A stretch of DNA of 64,000 nucleotides from Caldicellulosiruptor hydrothermalis 108 (lineage in GTDB: Bacteria > Bacillota > Thermoanaerobacteria > Caldicellulosiruptorales > Caldicellulosiruptoraceae). The DNA lies in the NCBI RefSeq assembly GCF_000166355.1, contig NC_014652.1, forward strand, positions 1,648,928 to 1,712,927. The letters are read 5' to 3'. A program made the translations under genes and the position numbers. Under the pieces are notes generated by a model. That model ran no database searches. It saw only the letters and a program-made list of their open reading frames with translations, and was not told the DNA's origin. Below are positions 1-9,209 of the stretch, one piece after another. Within the stretch, counting starts at the first letter, position 1. Each line of letters starts with the position of its first letter.

Positions 1-1142
<1,142 letters not shown>

Positions 1143-1178
1143 TCAAAGTTAGTAATGATTTTAAAAATATTTATTTTC

Positions 1179-1223
1179 AAAGAGTCATACCCCGCAAACT
1201 TTTTTAAACTCGTATGACTCTTT
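1179..1223 (-). terminator. intercistronic hairpin between GH43 and abfA
   Basis: Perfect 12-bp arms (1179-1190 and 1212-1223, AAAGAGTCATAC / GTATGACTCTTT) enclose a 21-nt loop. On the minus transcript the hairpin ends in TTT followed by GAAAAT, so the U-tract is weak. No promoter was found between it and abfA. It is therefore either a leaky terminator or an mRNA-processing or stabilising structure that sets abfA expression relative to the upstream genes. Confidence 0.7.
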
Positions 1224-1232
1224 ACAAGCTCT

Positions 1233-2729
1233 TTATTTTACTTTCTTCCCCCAAACCGCAATTCCTTTGTTGCTAAGACCAGTGAAGACTAAGGTGGGCT
1301 TCCAGTTCTCCCAATCCCATGCTGGTATGATCTTGACAGTTTCAACTTCATAAATCTTTTTGGTTTTATCTTTGCACCAGTTTAGTTTTATCGTATTTGG
1401 AGAAACAAATGTCCAAAAGTCGCTACTATTTTCAGAATTTATCTTTCCACTCTTAAGAAGAGTAATTTTTACGGGCTCTGATTGGAGATAATCATACGGG
1501 TCAAGCACTATCCTTTCCCAAATACCAACAACCAAGTCTTTAGACAGAACCTGTTCTTTTTCACCCGCATATCTCTCAGGTGATACAACAGGCCATCCAT
1601 CATCTGTCCAAAGGATTTTCCGTACATGTAGATAAGGCCAATTTTTATCTAAAGCTCCTCTTGCATGATGGATTATATAATAATCATTCCCATCTATCAG
1701 TACAGAGTTGTGTCCTGGTGCAATCCAACCATCATCATTTTCGAAATGGTAACCGCCCAAAATCTTAGTTCCAACTTCAGAAGGGGGAGATTCAATATCA
1801 GTCATAAGTTTGCCATTGTAATCTCTATACGGTCCAGTAATTTTGTCTGACCTTCCAACACGAACATTGTAATCGTTAAACAGCGAATCATATGAGACAA
1901 AAAGATAATATTTTTTAAATTTTGGATTGTAAATGATATACGGTCCTTCGATTGCATCTTGAACACTCATATCTCTTCTTGCAATAAGCTTTCCAAACCC
2001 TTTTTCAGCGGGCTTGCCTGTTTTTTTATCAATTTTGATTATATATATTCCCCCAAAGAAAGAACCATACACAAGCCAGGGCTGACCATTTGCATCAAAT
2101 GTAAGGCATGGGTCAATTGCGTTGACAACATCACCCTGTTTTGTTTTTATAACCTCACCTTCGTCTTTCCATGGCCCTTCTGGGTTTGTAGCTGTGGCTA
2201 AACCAATATACGATTGATTCTTTCCAAATTGAGATGCAGCATAATAAAGGTAGTATTTTCCATTCATCTTTTTTATATCTGGAGCCCAAAGATTTGTTGC
2301 CTGGGTCCATTCATAAGCACCTTTTGGAATACCACCATAAACATAATCTTTTCCATTGAATACATATCCAACAAACTGCCAGTTAATCAAATCTTTTGAT
2401 TTTCGAATTTGTATTCCTGGTTTTGGCACACCTCCAACTTTTACATCAGTAGAGTATATATAGTACCATCCGTTATCAGCTTTGATAATTGCAGGGTCAT
2501 GAACATTGTTGACCGTCCACTTCTTTTCATCGTTTATAATTGACAGATCATATAAGGTTATTTTTGGAGGTGCTTTAGGGTAAGTTACTTTAATATTCTT
2601 AGCTGATGAAACACTAATATCTTTTTTGCCTACTGATGCAAATACCAATACATTTACTAAAACAACTATTACACAAAGAAGAATTAAAAGTCCACCTTTT
2701 AAAATCAAATTTTTATTTCCCACACTCAT
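1233..2729 (-). CDS. secreted GH43 arabinanase (endo-1,5-alpha-L-arabinanase type)
   Basis: This is a five-bladed beta-propeller GH43 hydrolase of the extended two-domain arabinanase type (compare B. subtilis AbnB/Abn2), expected to cut 1,5-alpha-arabinan backbone. Residues ~10-33 form a hydrophobic signal or anchor segment (ILLCVIVVLVNVLVFA), so it acts outside the membrane. The catalytic triad is visible: base Asp in NNVHDPAI (about D78), pKa-modulating Asp in NAIDPCLTF (about D206) and acid Glu in DAIEGPYIIY (about E261). A beta-rich C-terminal domain follows from ~390 and ends in a TFVSP / GLSNKGIAVWG pattern also found in the S-layer GH43 upstream. The chosen ATG (2729) has GGAGAGG six bases upstream; the longer GTG form at 2747 overlaps the GH51 stop. 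Endo activity is inferred from the architecture. Confidence 0.88.
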   Translation of the reverse strand: MSVGNKNLILKGGLLILLCVIVVLVNVLVFASVGKKDISVSSAKNIKVTYPKAPPKITLYDLSIINDEKKWTVNNVHDPAIIKADNGWYYIYSTDVKVGGVPKPGIQIRKSKDLINWQFVGYVFNGKDYVYGGIPKGAYEWTQATNLWAPDIKKMNGKYYLYYAASQFGKNQSYIGLATATNPEGPWKDEGEVIKTKQGDVVNAIDPCLTFDANGQPWLVYGSFFGGIYIIKIDKKTGKPAEKGFGKLIARRDMSVQDAIEGPYIIYNPKFKKYYLFVSYDSLFNDYNVRVGRSDKITGPYRDYNGKLMTDIESPPSEVGTKILGGYHFENDDGWIAPGHNSVLIDGNDYYIIHHARGALDKNWPYLHVRKILWTDDGWPVVSPERYAGEKEQVLSKDLVVGIWERIVLDPYDYLQSEPVKITLLKSGKINSENSSDFWTFVSPNTIKLNWCKDKTKKIYEVETVKIIPAWDWENWKPTLVFTGLSNKGIAVWGKKVK

Positions 2730-2743
2730 TTTAATCCTCTCCA

Positions 2744-5266
2744 TCACTTTTTCGTCTTAATTCTTAAAACTGTAACCGAATATTTATCAAAAGTATAGTC
2801 AAAACTATTACTTATTCCCTTTATTTTCTTTGTCTTGGGAGTTATTAAATTTGGTTGCTCAAAGCTATTCTCATCTTCCAAATTAGAGGATGTTAGTACT
2901 ATTGCTGTACCTTCTGGGTTAATCTTGTCTTTAGCAATCCCATTTAGATTGATTCTAACTTTTCTATTTGAGGAAGATATATTGACTACTTTTATTATAA
3001 TGTCATTGTTTGAATCTATTGAGGCATTTGCATAAATGTCTTTGATAATCATGTTGTCAACTACATCATGAATCAATTTTCCATCAAGATAGCATTTAAT
3101 TCTATTACCATCCAATTCAATTTTGATATCATACCATTTGTTGGGCATAACTGTAACATTTGCTGATTTTCCAACAATATACTTTGTACCATTTACACAT
3201 CTTTCAATGGCTGTTGTTGTATTTCCCCATCCTCCAATGTTCCACCAATAATAATTGTTTGAATCCTTTAATCCGAATATAATCAAGAATCCTTCATTAC
3301 CACTTACTTTTCTTGCCTTAACTTGAATGGTATAATTGCTCCAATTTGAATCTCCAGCAACAGCGTAGCAGTTTTCAGCATTGCTTGTCTGTGAAAATAT
3401 CCCATTTTCTATATTCCACATTCCTCTTACAATTTGCCATTTGCCATATGAGTCTTTAAAATTATCAGCAAAAAGCGTTCTTCTACTTTTGTTGTCTATA
3501 ACCTTAAAGTCTTTAAACTCGGCTTCTGTAATCCATGTACCAAGCCCGACCATGCCAGTAATATCTGCTGATTTATTAGATGATGTGGTTTTGAGAGTAA
3601 TTGGTAATATATACTTTCCCTTATTTTCATTGAAAATTTTTTGAACATAATAATTTGGTGTTGCATAAGCCATTTCATTATTAAACTTAATAAGAGTTGG
3701 TTCCCATTGTGTGGCATATTGTTTTGCTAAAAGTGGTGCGTAAGATGCCATCAATACAACATCTGAATTTTTCTCTAAACCCAATAAATAAGCAGCTTCT
3801 GCAAGTGCAGCTTCTAAATTATTTCTCCTCCCAAGTCCATGCGCAGCATATTCCCCTACAAATACCTTCGGCCCTTTTCTGTCATATGTTGAGTATCTAT
3901 CCGTATTCATCAAAAACCATTCGGGTGCCATATAATAATGCTCATCAATTATATCTGCCTTCTTCGTCGTTTTAGCCCATGTCCATGCATCATCAAATAT
4001 CTTTCCACTTGGAGCAGGTCCAGCTGCAAAAATCACCTTTATGTTAGGATATTTCTTTTTGATTGCCTCATAGAACTTTTCATATCTGATATAATAATCT
4101 GTCCCCCATTGTTCATTTCCTATGGCTATGAATTTCAAGTTAAATGGTTTCGGATGTCCTAACTTAGCTCTCACAGATCCCCATTTTGTGTTTACATCCC
4201 CATTTGCAAACTCAATTAAATCTAAAGCATCCTGAATGTACTCATCTAGTCTATTTAAATCTATCATATCACCATTTCTTGCTTGACAAGCCATACCGCA
4301 GTTTATAACTGGCACAGGTTCTGCACCTATGTCCTCACAAAACTGAAAATACTCATAAAATCCTAAACCAAACGACTGATAGTATCCCCATAAGTTTTCT
4401 ATTGTTGGACGCTCTGAAATATCACCTATGGTATTCTTCCACCTATATGCGGTTGCCATTGTTCTTCCTTCTACTATGCAACCACCGGGGAATCTTAAAA
4501 AAGCTGGCTTCAAATCTGCAATAAGCTTTGCGATATCATATCTTAATCCATTTTTTCTATTCTTCCATGTTTTCTGAGGAAATAGAGATACCATGTCCAA
4601 ATCTAATATTCCTTCTTTAGCTACTTTTATTACAAGTTGACCATCTGAAATTGTATTAGCTGCTTTAAAGGTCAGCTCATATTGTTTCCAAGCATTTGTT
4701 ATTCCCTTTACTTCAACCTTTGCCCCTATCTTTCCATTGTCATCTTCAATGGTTGCTATAATGGTATTGATTTTGTTATTTGGAGATCTTGCATATAAAG
4801 ATAACCTATAGGATTCTCCTGATTTAATAGTTATACCATTGTAACCATAGTTAACTATCTTTACGCCTTTGTCAATTTTATTTACCTGCACTCGAAGGTA
4901 ATGTGGATTTTTACTGCTAATACTACCTTTGTCCTCTACAGAAAACTCAACTTTATCATTTCCTATTGCGCTTATATCCCAACTTTGAAGACCGTCTGGA
5001 AATTCAAATGACCTATTTTGAACAAGCTCTGCATAAAGCCCTCCATCAGCACCTGAGTTTATATCTTCGAAAAAGGCACCATAGAGCATTGGACTAATAG
5101 CAATACCTTTTTTGTTTACATCTATTGATATCGATTCCTGGAAAATATTACTACTTGATGATCTTTCAGATGCTACGCTCTCTTGTTGCATCCAATATCC
5201 TCCTACTAAAATAGAAACTAAAAAAATTATCAAAACAAAAAAAATTAAATTTCTTCTTAATTTCAT
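2744..5266 (-). CDS. secreted GH51 arabinofuranosidase-like hydrolase with LamG/CBM-like insert
   Basis: An 840-residue extracellular glycosidase with a signal peptide at residues 1-33 (IFFVLIIFLVSILVGG, possible cleavage after SVA). The order is a short entry strand with LYGAFFEDIN (~61-70), a carbohydrate-binding-like beta-sandwich (~95-230), the GH51 catalytic barrel (~240-560) with acid/base Glu in AIGNEQWG (E385) and nucleophile in VFVGEYAAHG (E472), a concanavalin/LamG-like module (~590-735; LFADNF, YYWWNIGGWGN), and a C-terminal beta-domain. This is the large, plant-like GH51 type, unlike the compact AbfA at the window start. It probably strips arabinose side chains outside the cell or at the membrane. 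It starts 29 bases after the permease gene. The substrate is inferred from the operon. Confidence 0.88.
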   Translation of the reverse strand: MKLRRNLIFFVLIIFLVSILVGGYWMQQESVASERSSSSNIFQESISIDVNKKGIAISPMLYGAFFEDINSGADGGLYAELVQNRSFEFPDGLQSWDISAIGNDKVEFSVEDKGSISSKNPHYLRVQVNKIDKGVKIVNYGYNGITIKSGESYRLSLYARSPNNKINTIIATIEDDNGKIGAKVEVKGITNAWKQYELTFKAANTISDGQLVIKVAKEGILDLDMVSLFPQKTWKNRKNGLRYDIAKLIADLKPAFLRFPGGCIVEGRTMATAYRWKNTIGDISERPTIENLWGYYQSFGLGFYEYFQFCEDIGAEPVPVINCGMACQARNGDMIDLNRLDEYIQDALDLIEFANGDVNTKWGSVRAKLGHPKPFNLKFIAIGNEQWGTDYYIRYEKFYEAIKKKYPNIKVIFAAGPAPSGKIFDDAWTWAKTTKKADIIDEHYYMAPEWFLMNTDRYSTYDRKGPKVFVGEYAAHGLGRRNNLEAALAEAAYLLGLEKNSDVVLMASYAPLLAKQYATQWEPTLIKFNNEMAYATPNYYVQKIFNENKGKYILPITLKTTSSNKSADITGMVGLGTWITEAEFKDFKVIDNKSRRTLFADNFKDSYGKWQIVRGMWNIENGIFSQTSNAENCYAVAGDSNWSNYTIQVKARKVSGNEGFLIIFGLKDSNNYYWWNIGGWGNTTTAIERCVNGTKYIVGKSANVTVMPNKWYDIKIELDGNRIKCYLDGKLIHDVVDNMIIKDIYANASIDSNNDIIIKVVNISSSNRKVRINLNGIAKDKINPEGTAIVLTSSNLEDENSFEQPNLITPKTKKIKGISNSFDYTFDKYSVTVLRIKTKK

Positions 5267-5295
5267 TGCTCATCTTGCACCTCACATGAGAATTT

Positions 5296-6255
5296 TTACC
5301 ATATCCCATGACCCAACGTTTTCTTAGATATTATATTTGCACTTATTAACAACACAAAATTGATAACAGAATTGAATAAACCCACAGCAGTTGAAAAACT
5401 CCATTGAGCTCCTATTAGACCAAGTTTATAAACATATGTAGCAATAATTTCAGAAGATTCAATGTTTAAATTGTTCTGCATTAAATACGCCTTTTCAAAG
5501 CCAACAGACATAATATTTCCTATTCCAAGTAGTAGCAAAGTAATTACCGTTGGCATTATTGCTGGTAAATCAATATATTTGATTCTTTGTAATTTTGTTG
5601 CTCCATCAATTATTGCAGCTTCATGAAGTTCAGGGTCCACGTTTGTCAAGGCAGCCAAATAGATGATCGCATTCCAGCCTATATGCTGCCAAATATCTGA
5701 CCATACATAAACATGTTTAAAAAGCGCAGCACTACCCAAAAAATTAATAGATTCAAGTCCTATCTTTTTTAAAAGCAAATTCACTATTCCTGTTTGATCT
5801 GTTAAAAAAACTTGCAAAATTCCTACCATTACAACTGTCGAAATAAAGTGAGGAGCAAATGTAACATTTTGCACCACTTTCTGAAGTGGTTTATTAGGTA
5901 AATAATGCAAAAGTAGTGCAAATGCTATGGTAAGAGGAAACCCTACAATAAAACCATAAACACTGAGAGTCAATGTATTGAATAACAACTGACCAAAGTT
6001 ATATGCAGTAATAAAATCATAAAAATATTTCAAACCTACCCATTTACTTTTAATTATTCCTATTAAAGGATTGTAGTCTTTAAAAGCAATAATTACACCA
6101 TACATAGGAATATACAGAAAGACAATTACATAAATTAAAGTGGGCAACAGCAAAATATATAATCCCAAACTATTTTTAAATTCTTTCAATGCAATTCTTT
6201 TTTTCTTTTGCTTTATTTCAAAAGCGCCTTTTGTTGGAATGGTTGTATCAGACAT
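5296..6255 (-). CDS. carbohydrate ABC transporter permease, LplB/MalF type
   Basis: A 319-residue CUT1-family inner-membrane permease. About six transmembrane segments begin after a basic N-terminal tail (QKKKRIALKEF). The conserved cytoplasmic EAA loop, which docks on the ATPase, is visible as ELHEAAIIDGATKLQRIKY near residue 220. Its partners are the permease at 8041-8937 and the binding protein at 6385-8019. No ATPase gene is in the window, so a shared MsmX-type ATPase is likely encoded elsewhere, as is usual for these transporters. AGAGGGG precedes the ATG. Two hairpins lie between this gene and the binding-protein gene. Confidence 0.9.
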   Translation of the reverse strand: MSDTTIPTKGAFEIKQKKKRIALKEFKNSLGLYILLLPTLIYVIVFLYIPMYGVIIAFKDYNPLIGIIKSKWVGLKYFYDFITAYNFGQLLFNTLTLSVYGFIVGFPLTIAFALLLHYLPNKPLQKVVQNVTFAPHFISTVVMVGILQVFLTDQTGIVNLLLKKIGLESINFLGSAALFKHVYVWSDIWQHIGWNAIIYLAALTNVDPELHEAAIIDGATKLQRIKYIDLPAIMPTVITLLLLGIGNIMSVGFEKAYLMQNNLNIESSEIIATYVYKLGLIGAQWSFSTAVGLFNSVINFVLLISANIISKKTLGHGIW

Positions 6256-6284
6256 TTAGTATTCCCCTCTCTTCATCAACTGAC

Positions 6285-6311
6285 TAAGCAAAAAATGTAC
6301 ATATTTGCTTA
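6285..6311 (-). promoter_or_regulatory. second intercistronic hairpin, before lplB-type permease
   Basis: Perfect 8-bp arms TAAGCAAA / TTTGCTTA (6285-6292, 6304-6311) around an 11-nt loop. It directly abuts the larger GC-rich hairpin and lies about 30 bases before the permease start. It could protect mRNA or tune translation of the permease. Confidence 0.55.
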
Positions 6312-6349
6312 AGAGAGGCTGTCTCAAAAATGGATAAGACAGCCTCTCT
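6312..6349 (-). promoter_or_regulatory. strong stem-loop after the binding-protein gene
   Basis: A perfect 13-bp stem (AGAGAGGCTGTCT / AGACAGCCTCTCT) with a 12-nt loop lies 35 bases after the binding-protein stop. No U-run follows on the minus transcript, so it is unlikely to be a full terminator. Such structures after binding-protein genes usually block 3' exonucleases or attenuate transcription, giving more binding protein than permease. The function is inferred. Confidence 0.7.
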
Positions 6350-6384
6350 CTATTATTATCAAACCACTGTAAATTGTTACTTTA

Positions 6385-8019
6385 TTAATTACCAGAAGAG
6401 AATGCTTTAAGATTCTTCATAAATCTTTCATATGCGGCTTGATTTATTTTCAACCATTCTTGCAATTTCATCTTATTTAGTTCTTTAATGTATGCATTCC
6501 ATTCTTTATCGATTGTACCTTTCATTATCCATTCAGCAGCTTTTCTATTTGCGTAATTTATCAAGTTGGTTTGAATCTGATTCATTTTATCAGCTTCATC
6601 TGCTGAATAGAATACTGGTGGCCATGGATCAGGATCTGCATATGGTGCTACATATTTTTTCATAAAGTTAACTTTCTGATCAGTATAGGTAAGTCTCAAG
6701 ATCTTTGTATAACCCGGATCTTCAAAAACTGCCCAAGGAACGCTGTGTGCAGGGGATACTTTACAACGCCACTGTTGCTGATTCATACCAGCTGGTGGAT
6801 CAGGAATATAGTACCACCCTTCTGGACTTTTCTTAAGTCTTACTCCAAATTCACCCTCAATAAGTTCAACTGACATCTTCTCATCATACATCGTGTCAAT
6901 GTATCTAATCGCAACTTCAGGCATCTTACAAGCTCTTGTTATTACCGCACCCCATCTATCATATCCAGGATACGCCGCTCTGTACATAACAGGTTTCCTA
7001 CCATTTGGTCCTTTGAGCGGAGGCATGTAATCATAGTAATCATGAGCTTTTTTGGACGAAAAATCATCATTTATATCCCATAAATCTGCATAACCAACAA
7101 TGTAAGGCTGAGCGTTTAATTTTGAAGCTTTCTTAGCATAATCTTGGGTAAACCATTCTTTATCAATAAGTCCCTCTTTCCATAGTTTGCTCAACCATTT
7201 AATAGCCTCTTTGTATTCTGGCAATGTTCCTAAAAATACAACTTTTCCATTTCTAACATCAGCAAAATACCATCTCGCACTAACTCCAAACGAATCCATT
7301 AAATATCCCAATCCATGCATCTCCATCGGATTACCAATAGCTGTGATTGGTATCTCGTCAGCTTTTCCGTTCTTATTAGGATCTTTTGTCTTAAATGCTA
7401 TCATCACCTTCTCAAATTCATCAATATTAGTAGGCATTTTAAGCCCCAAATCTTTAATCCATTTTACATTTATTACTCCAACTCCCATACCTTCTCTATA
7501 CATCCATGGTCCTTCATTAACACGAGGAGTTGTATATATGTGTCCGTCAGGTGCAGTTACTAATGCTTTTGTTGCCGGATGTTTTTTGAATATATTTTTT
7601 AGGTTAGTAGTATATTGATCAATCAATTTTTCTAACGGTTTAAAAACACCCATTCCACCATACTTCGCTAACTCAAAATCTGTGCAACCAAATATAATAT
7701 CTGGTAAATCTCCGCTTGCTAACATTAAGCTCTTTTTCTCAGCAAATTGGCTACCTGGCATAATCCATTTAATATGCACATTTGTTAGTTTCTCTAATCT
7801 TTTGAATTGATTGTACTCATTATAATCCTTGGGCATATCTGCGCTGTAATTATTTACTAAAATTGTAATTGTTACTTTATTTTTAACTATTGGAAAGCCA
7901 GTTTTGTTGAAATTGGATGATGCACTAACAAGCATCATTGTGGAGACAGCAATTATAGAAACAACAAAGCAAACAATTACACACCATGATAATCTCTTTA
8001 AAAACTTTTTCCTTCTCAT
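6385..8019 (-). CDS. extracellular solute-binding protein, LplA-like (family 1)
   Basis: A 544-residue sugar-binding component of the CUT1 transporter. The N-terminus is a basic stretch plus hydrophobic core (residues ~8-33) ending SASS. No lipobox cysteine follows the core, so the protein may be cleaved by signal peptidase I or stay anchored by its signal segment. The long size and PLEKLIDQYT / PDIIFGCTD motifs fit the LplA-type oligosaccharide binders of Gram-positive plant-polymer degraders. It lies between two permease genes and is followed by two hairpins. AGGAGG sits eight bases before the ATG. The arabino-oligosaccharide ligand is inferred only from the neighbouring glycosidases. Confidence 0.9.
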   Translation of the reverse strand: MRRKKFLKRLSWCVIVCFVVSIIAVSTMMLVSASSNFNKTGFPIVKNKVTITILVNNYSADMPKDYNEYNQFKRLEKLTNVHIKWIMPGSQFAEKKSLMLASGDLPDIIFGCTDFELAKYGGMGVFKPLEKLIDQYTTNLKNIFKKHPATKALVTAPDGHIYTTPRVNEGPWMYREGMGVGVINVKWIKDLGLKMPTNIDEFEKVMIAFKTKDPNKNGKADEIPITAIGNPMEMHGLGYLMDSFGVSARWYFADVRNGKVVFLGTLPEYKEAIKWLSKLWKEGLIDKEWFTQDYAKKASKLNAQPYIVGYADLWDINDDFSSKKAHDYYDYMPPLKGPNGRKPVMYRAAYPGYDRWGAVITRACKMPEVAIRYIDTMYDEKMSVELIEGEFGVRLKKSPEGWYYIPDPPAGMNQQQWRCKVSPAHSVPWAVFEDPGYTKILRLTYTDQKVNFMKKYVAPYADPDPWPPVFYSADEADKMNQIQTNLINYANRKAAEWIMKGTIDKEWNAYIKELNKMKLQEWLKINQAAYERFMKNLKAFSSGN

Positions 8020-8040
8020 TTCCTAAACCTCCTCCTCTTT

Positions 8041-8937
8041 TTAACCTTTAATAGCTCCCAACATAATACCCTTTACAAAATACTTTTGAACAAAAGGATA
8101 AAACACCAAAATTGGTAAACTTGAAATAATCATTATAGAATATTTAACAAGTTGTGCAGTTTTGAGACGCTGTGTTATATCACTTACATCTTGCATAGCA
8201 CCTCCCATCGTTACCTGATTAGAAATTAAAATGTCTCTCAGAACAAGCTGCAGTGGATACTTTTCTGGAGATTTTAAATAAATTAGAGCGTCAAAGAAAG
8301 AATTCCATTTGCCAACAGCATAAAATAAAGTCATAACTGCTATAAGAGGAACTGATAGCGGAAGAGCAATCATGAAGAAAAACCTTAAGTCGCCACATCC
8401 GTCAATCCGAGCTGCTTCAATTAGTTCATCAATCCAACTGCCTTCATAAAATGACTTTGCAATAATTACGTTAAAAACTGATACGGCAGTTGGAATTATC
8501 ATCACCCAGAATGTATCTAACAAACCAAGGCTTTTGACTAAAAGATATGTAGGAATTAAACCTCCGTTGAAGAAAAGAGTGAAAGTAAACATTAAAATTA
8601 TAAACCTTCTACCGAACAAGTCTCGACGTGAAATTGCATACCCAGCTGATAATGTTAAAAAAACACCAACAACTGTGCCCACAATAGTATAAAGAATTGT
8701 ATTTTTATATCCTGTCACAATTTGTGGATAGTGGAATAATCTTTGATATCCCAGAAGAGTAAACCCCTTGGGCCAAAACAACACTTCTCCTCTGTTCACT
8801 AAGTCAGGATCACTAAATGAAGCTATTATAACAAAATACATTGGATATCCAACTATTATTAACGTCATAATCATTATCATGTAATTAAAAAAGTCAAATA
8901 GTTTATCACTTGTTGTTTCTTTCACTGTCCCTTGCAT
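8041..8937 (-). CDS. carbohydrate ABC transporter permease, YtcP/LplC (MalG) type
   Basis: A 298-residue inner-membrane permease with six predicted membrane segments. The EAA loop is seen as ELIEAARIDGCGDLRFF near residue 190, and the family ending VKGIMLGAIKG is present. It is the first gene of the operon driven from the promoter at 9046-9074. The longest frame begins with a TTG at 8952, but GGAGGG lies seven bases before the ATG at 8937, which is taken as the start. It is paired with the LplB-type permease at 5296-6255. Confidence 0.9.
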   Translation of the reverse strand: MQGTVKETTSDKLFDFFNYMIMIMTLIIVGYPMYFVIIASFSDPDLVNRGEVLFWPKGFTLLGYQRLFHYPQIVTGYKNTILYTIVGTVVGVFLTLSAGYAISRRDLFGRRFIILMFTFTLFFNGGLIPTYLLVKSLGLLDTFWVMIIPTAVSVFNVIIAKSFYEGSWIDELIEAARIDGCGDLRFFFMIALPLSVPLIAVMTLFYAVGKWNSFFDALIYLKSPEKYPLQLVLRDILISNQVTMGGAMQDVSDITQRLKTAQLVKYSIMIISSLPILVFYPFVQKYFVKGIMLGAIKG

Positions 8938-9045
8938 TTTGAAACCCTCCAATTTACCTTTACTATCTTGCTCTCTCTTTGTCCTCTTATAGGGTTTTTA
9001 GATTTTCTTAAAATAATTTATTCGTAATTAAACTATCTATATTTT

Positions 9046-9074
9046 ATTATAGTTCTATCATCTAATTTTGTCAA
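9046..9074 (-). promoter_or_regulatory. consensus sigma-A promoter of the arabinan operon
   Basis: On the minus strand the -35 TTGACA (9069-9074) and -10 TATAAT (9046-9051) are both perfect and separated by exactly 17 bases. It would give a leader of about 100 bases before the YtcP-type permease. A promoter this strong for a substrate-specific operon implies repression, but no obvious operator was found. Confidence 0.85.
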
Positions 9075-9132
9075 GTACATTTTTAAAATTTTTGTGAATA
9101 ACTAATAGTAAATATCCTCTTAACTATAGAAA

Positions 9133-9182
9133 CAAAAAAATCAATCGTTAGGTAGGCACTTCTAAAAAAGAGTACCTACCTA
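9133..9182 (-). terminator. terminator of the S-layer GH43 gene
   Basis: On the minus transcript GGTAGGTACT pairs with AGTGCCTACC (9151-9160 with 9171-9180, one G-U pair, extended by TA/TA). The stem is followed after eleven bases by TTTTTTT. It separates the S-layer GH43 gene from the downstream transporter operon. Confidence 0.75.
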
Positions 9183-9209
9183 CCATCAACCACATACATA
9201 ATTAAATTT

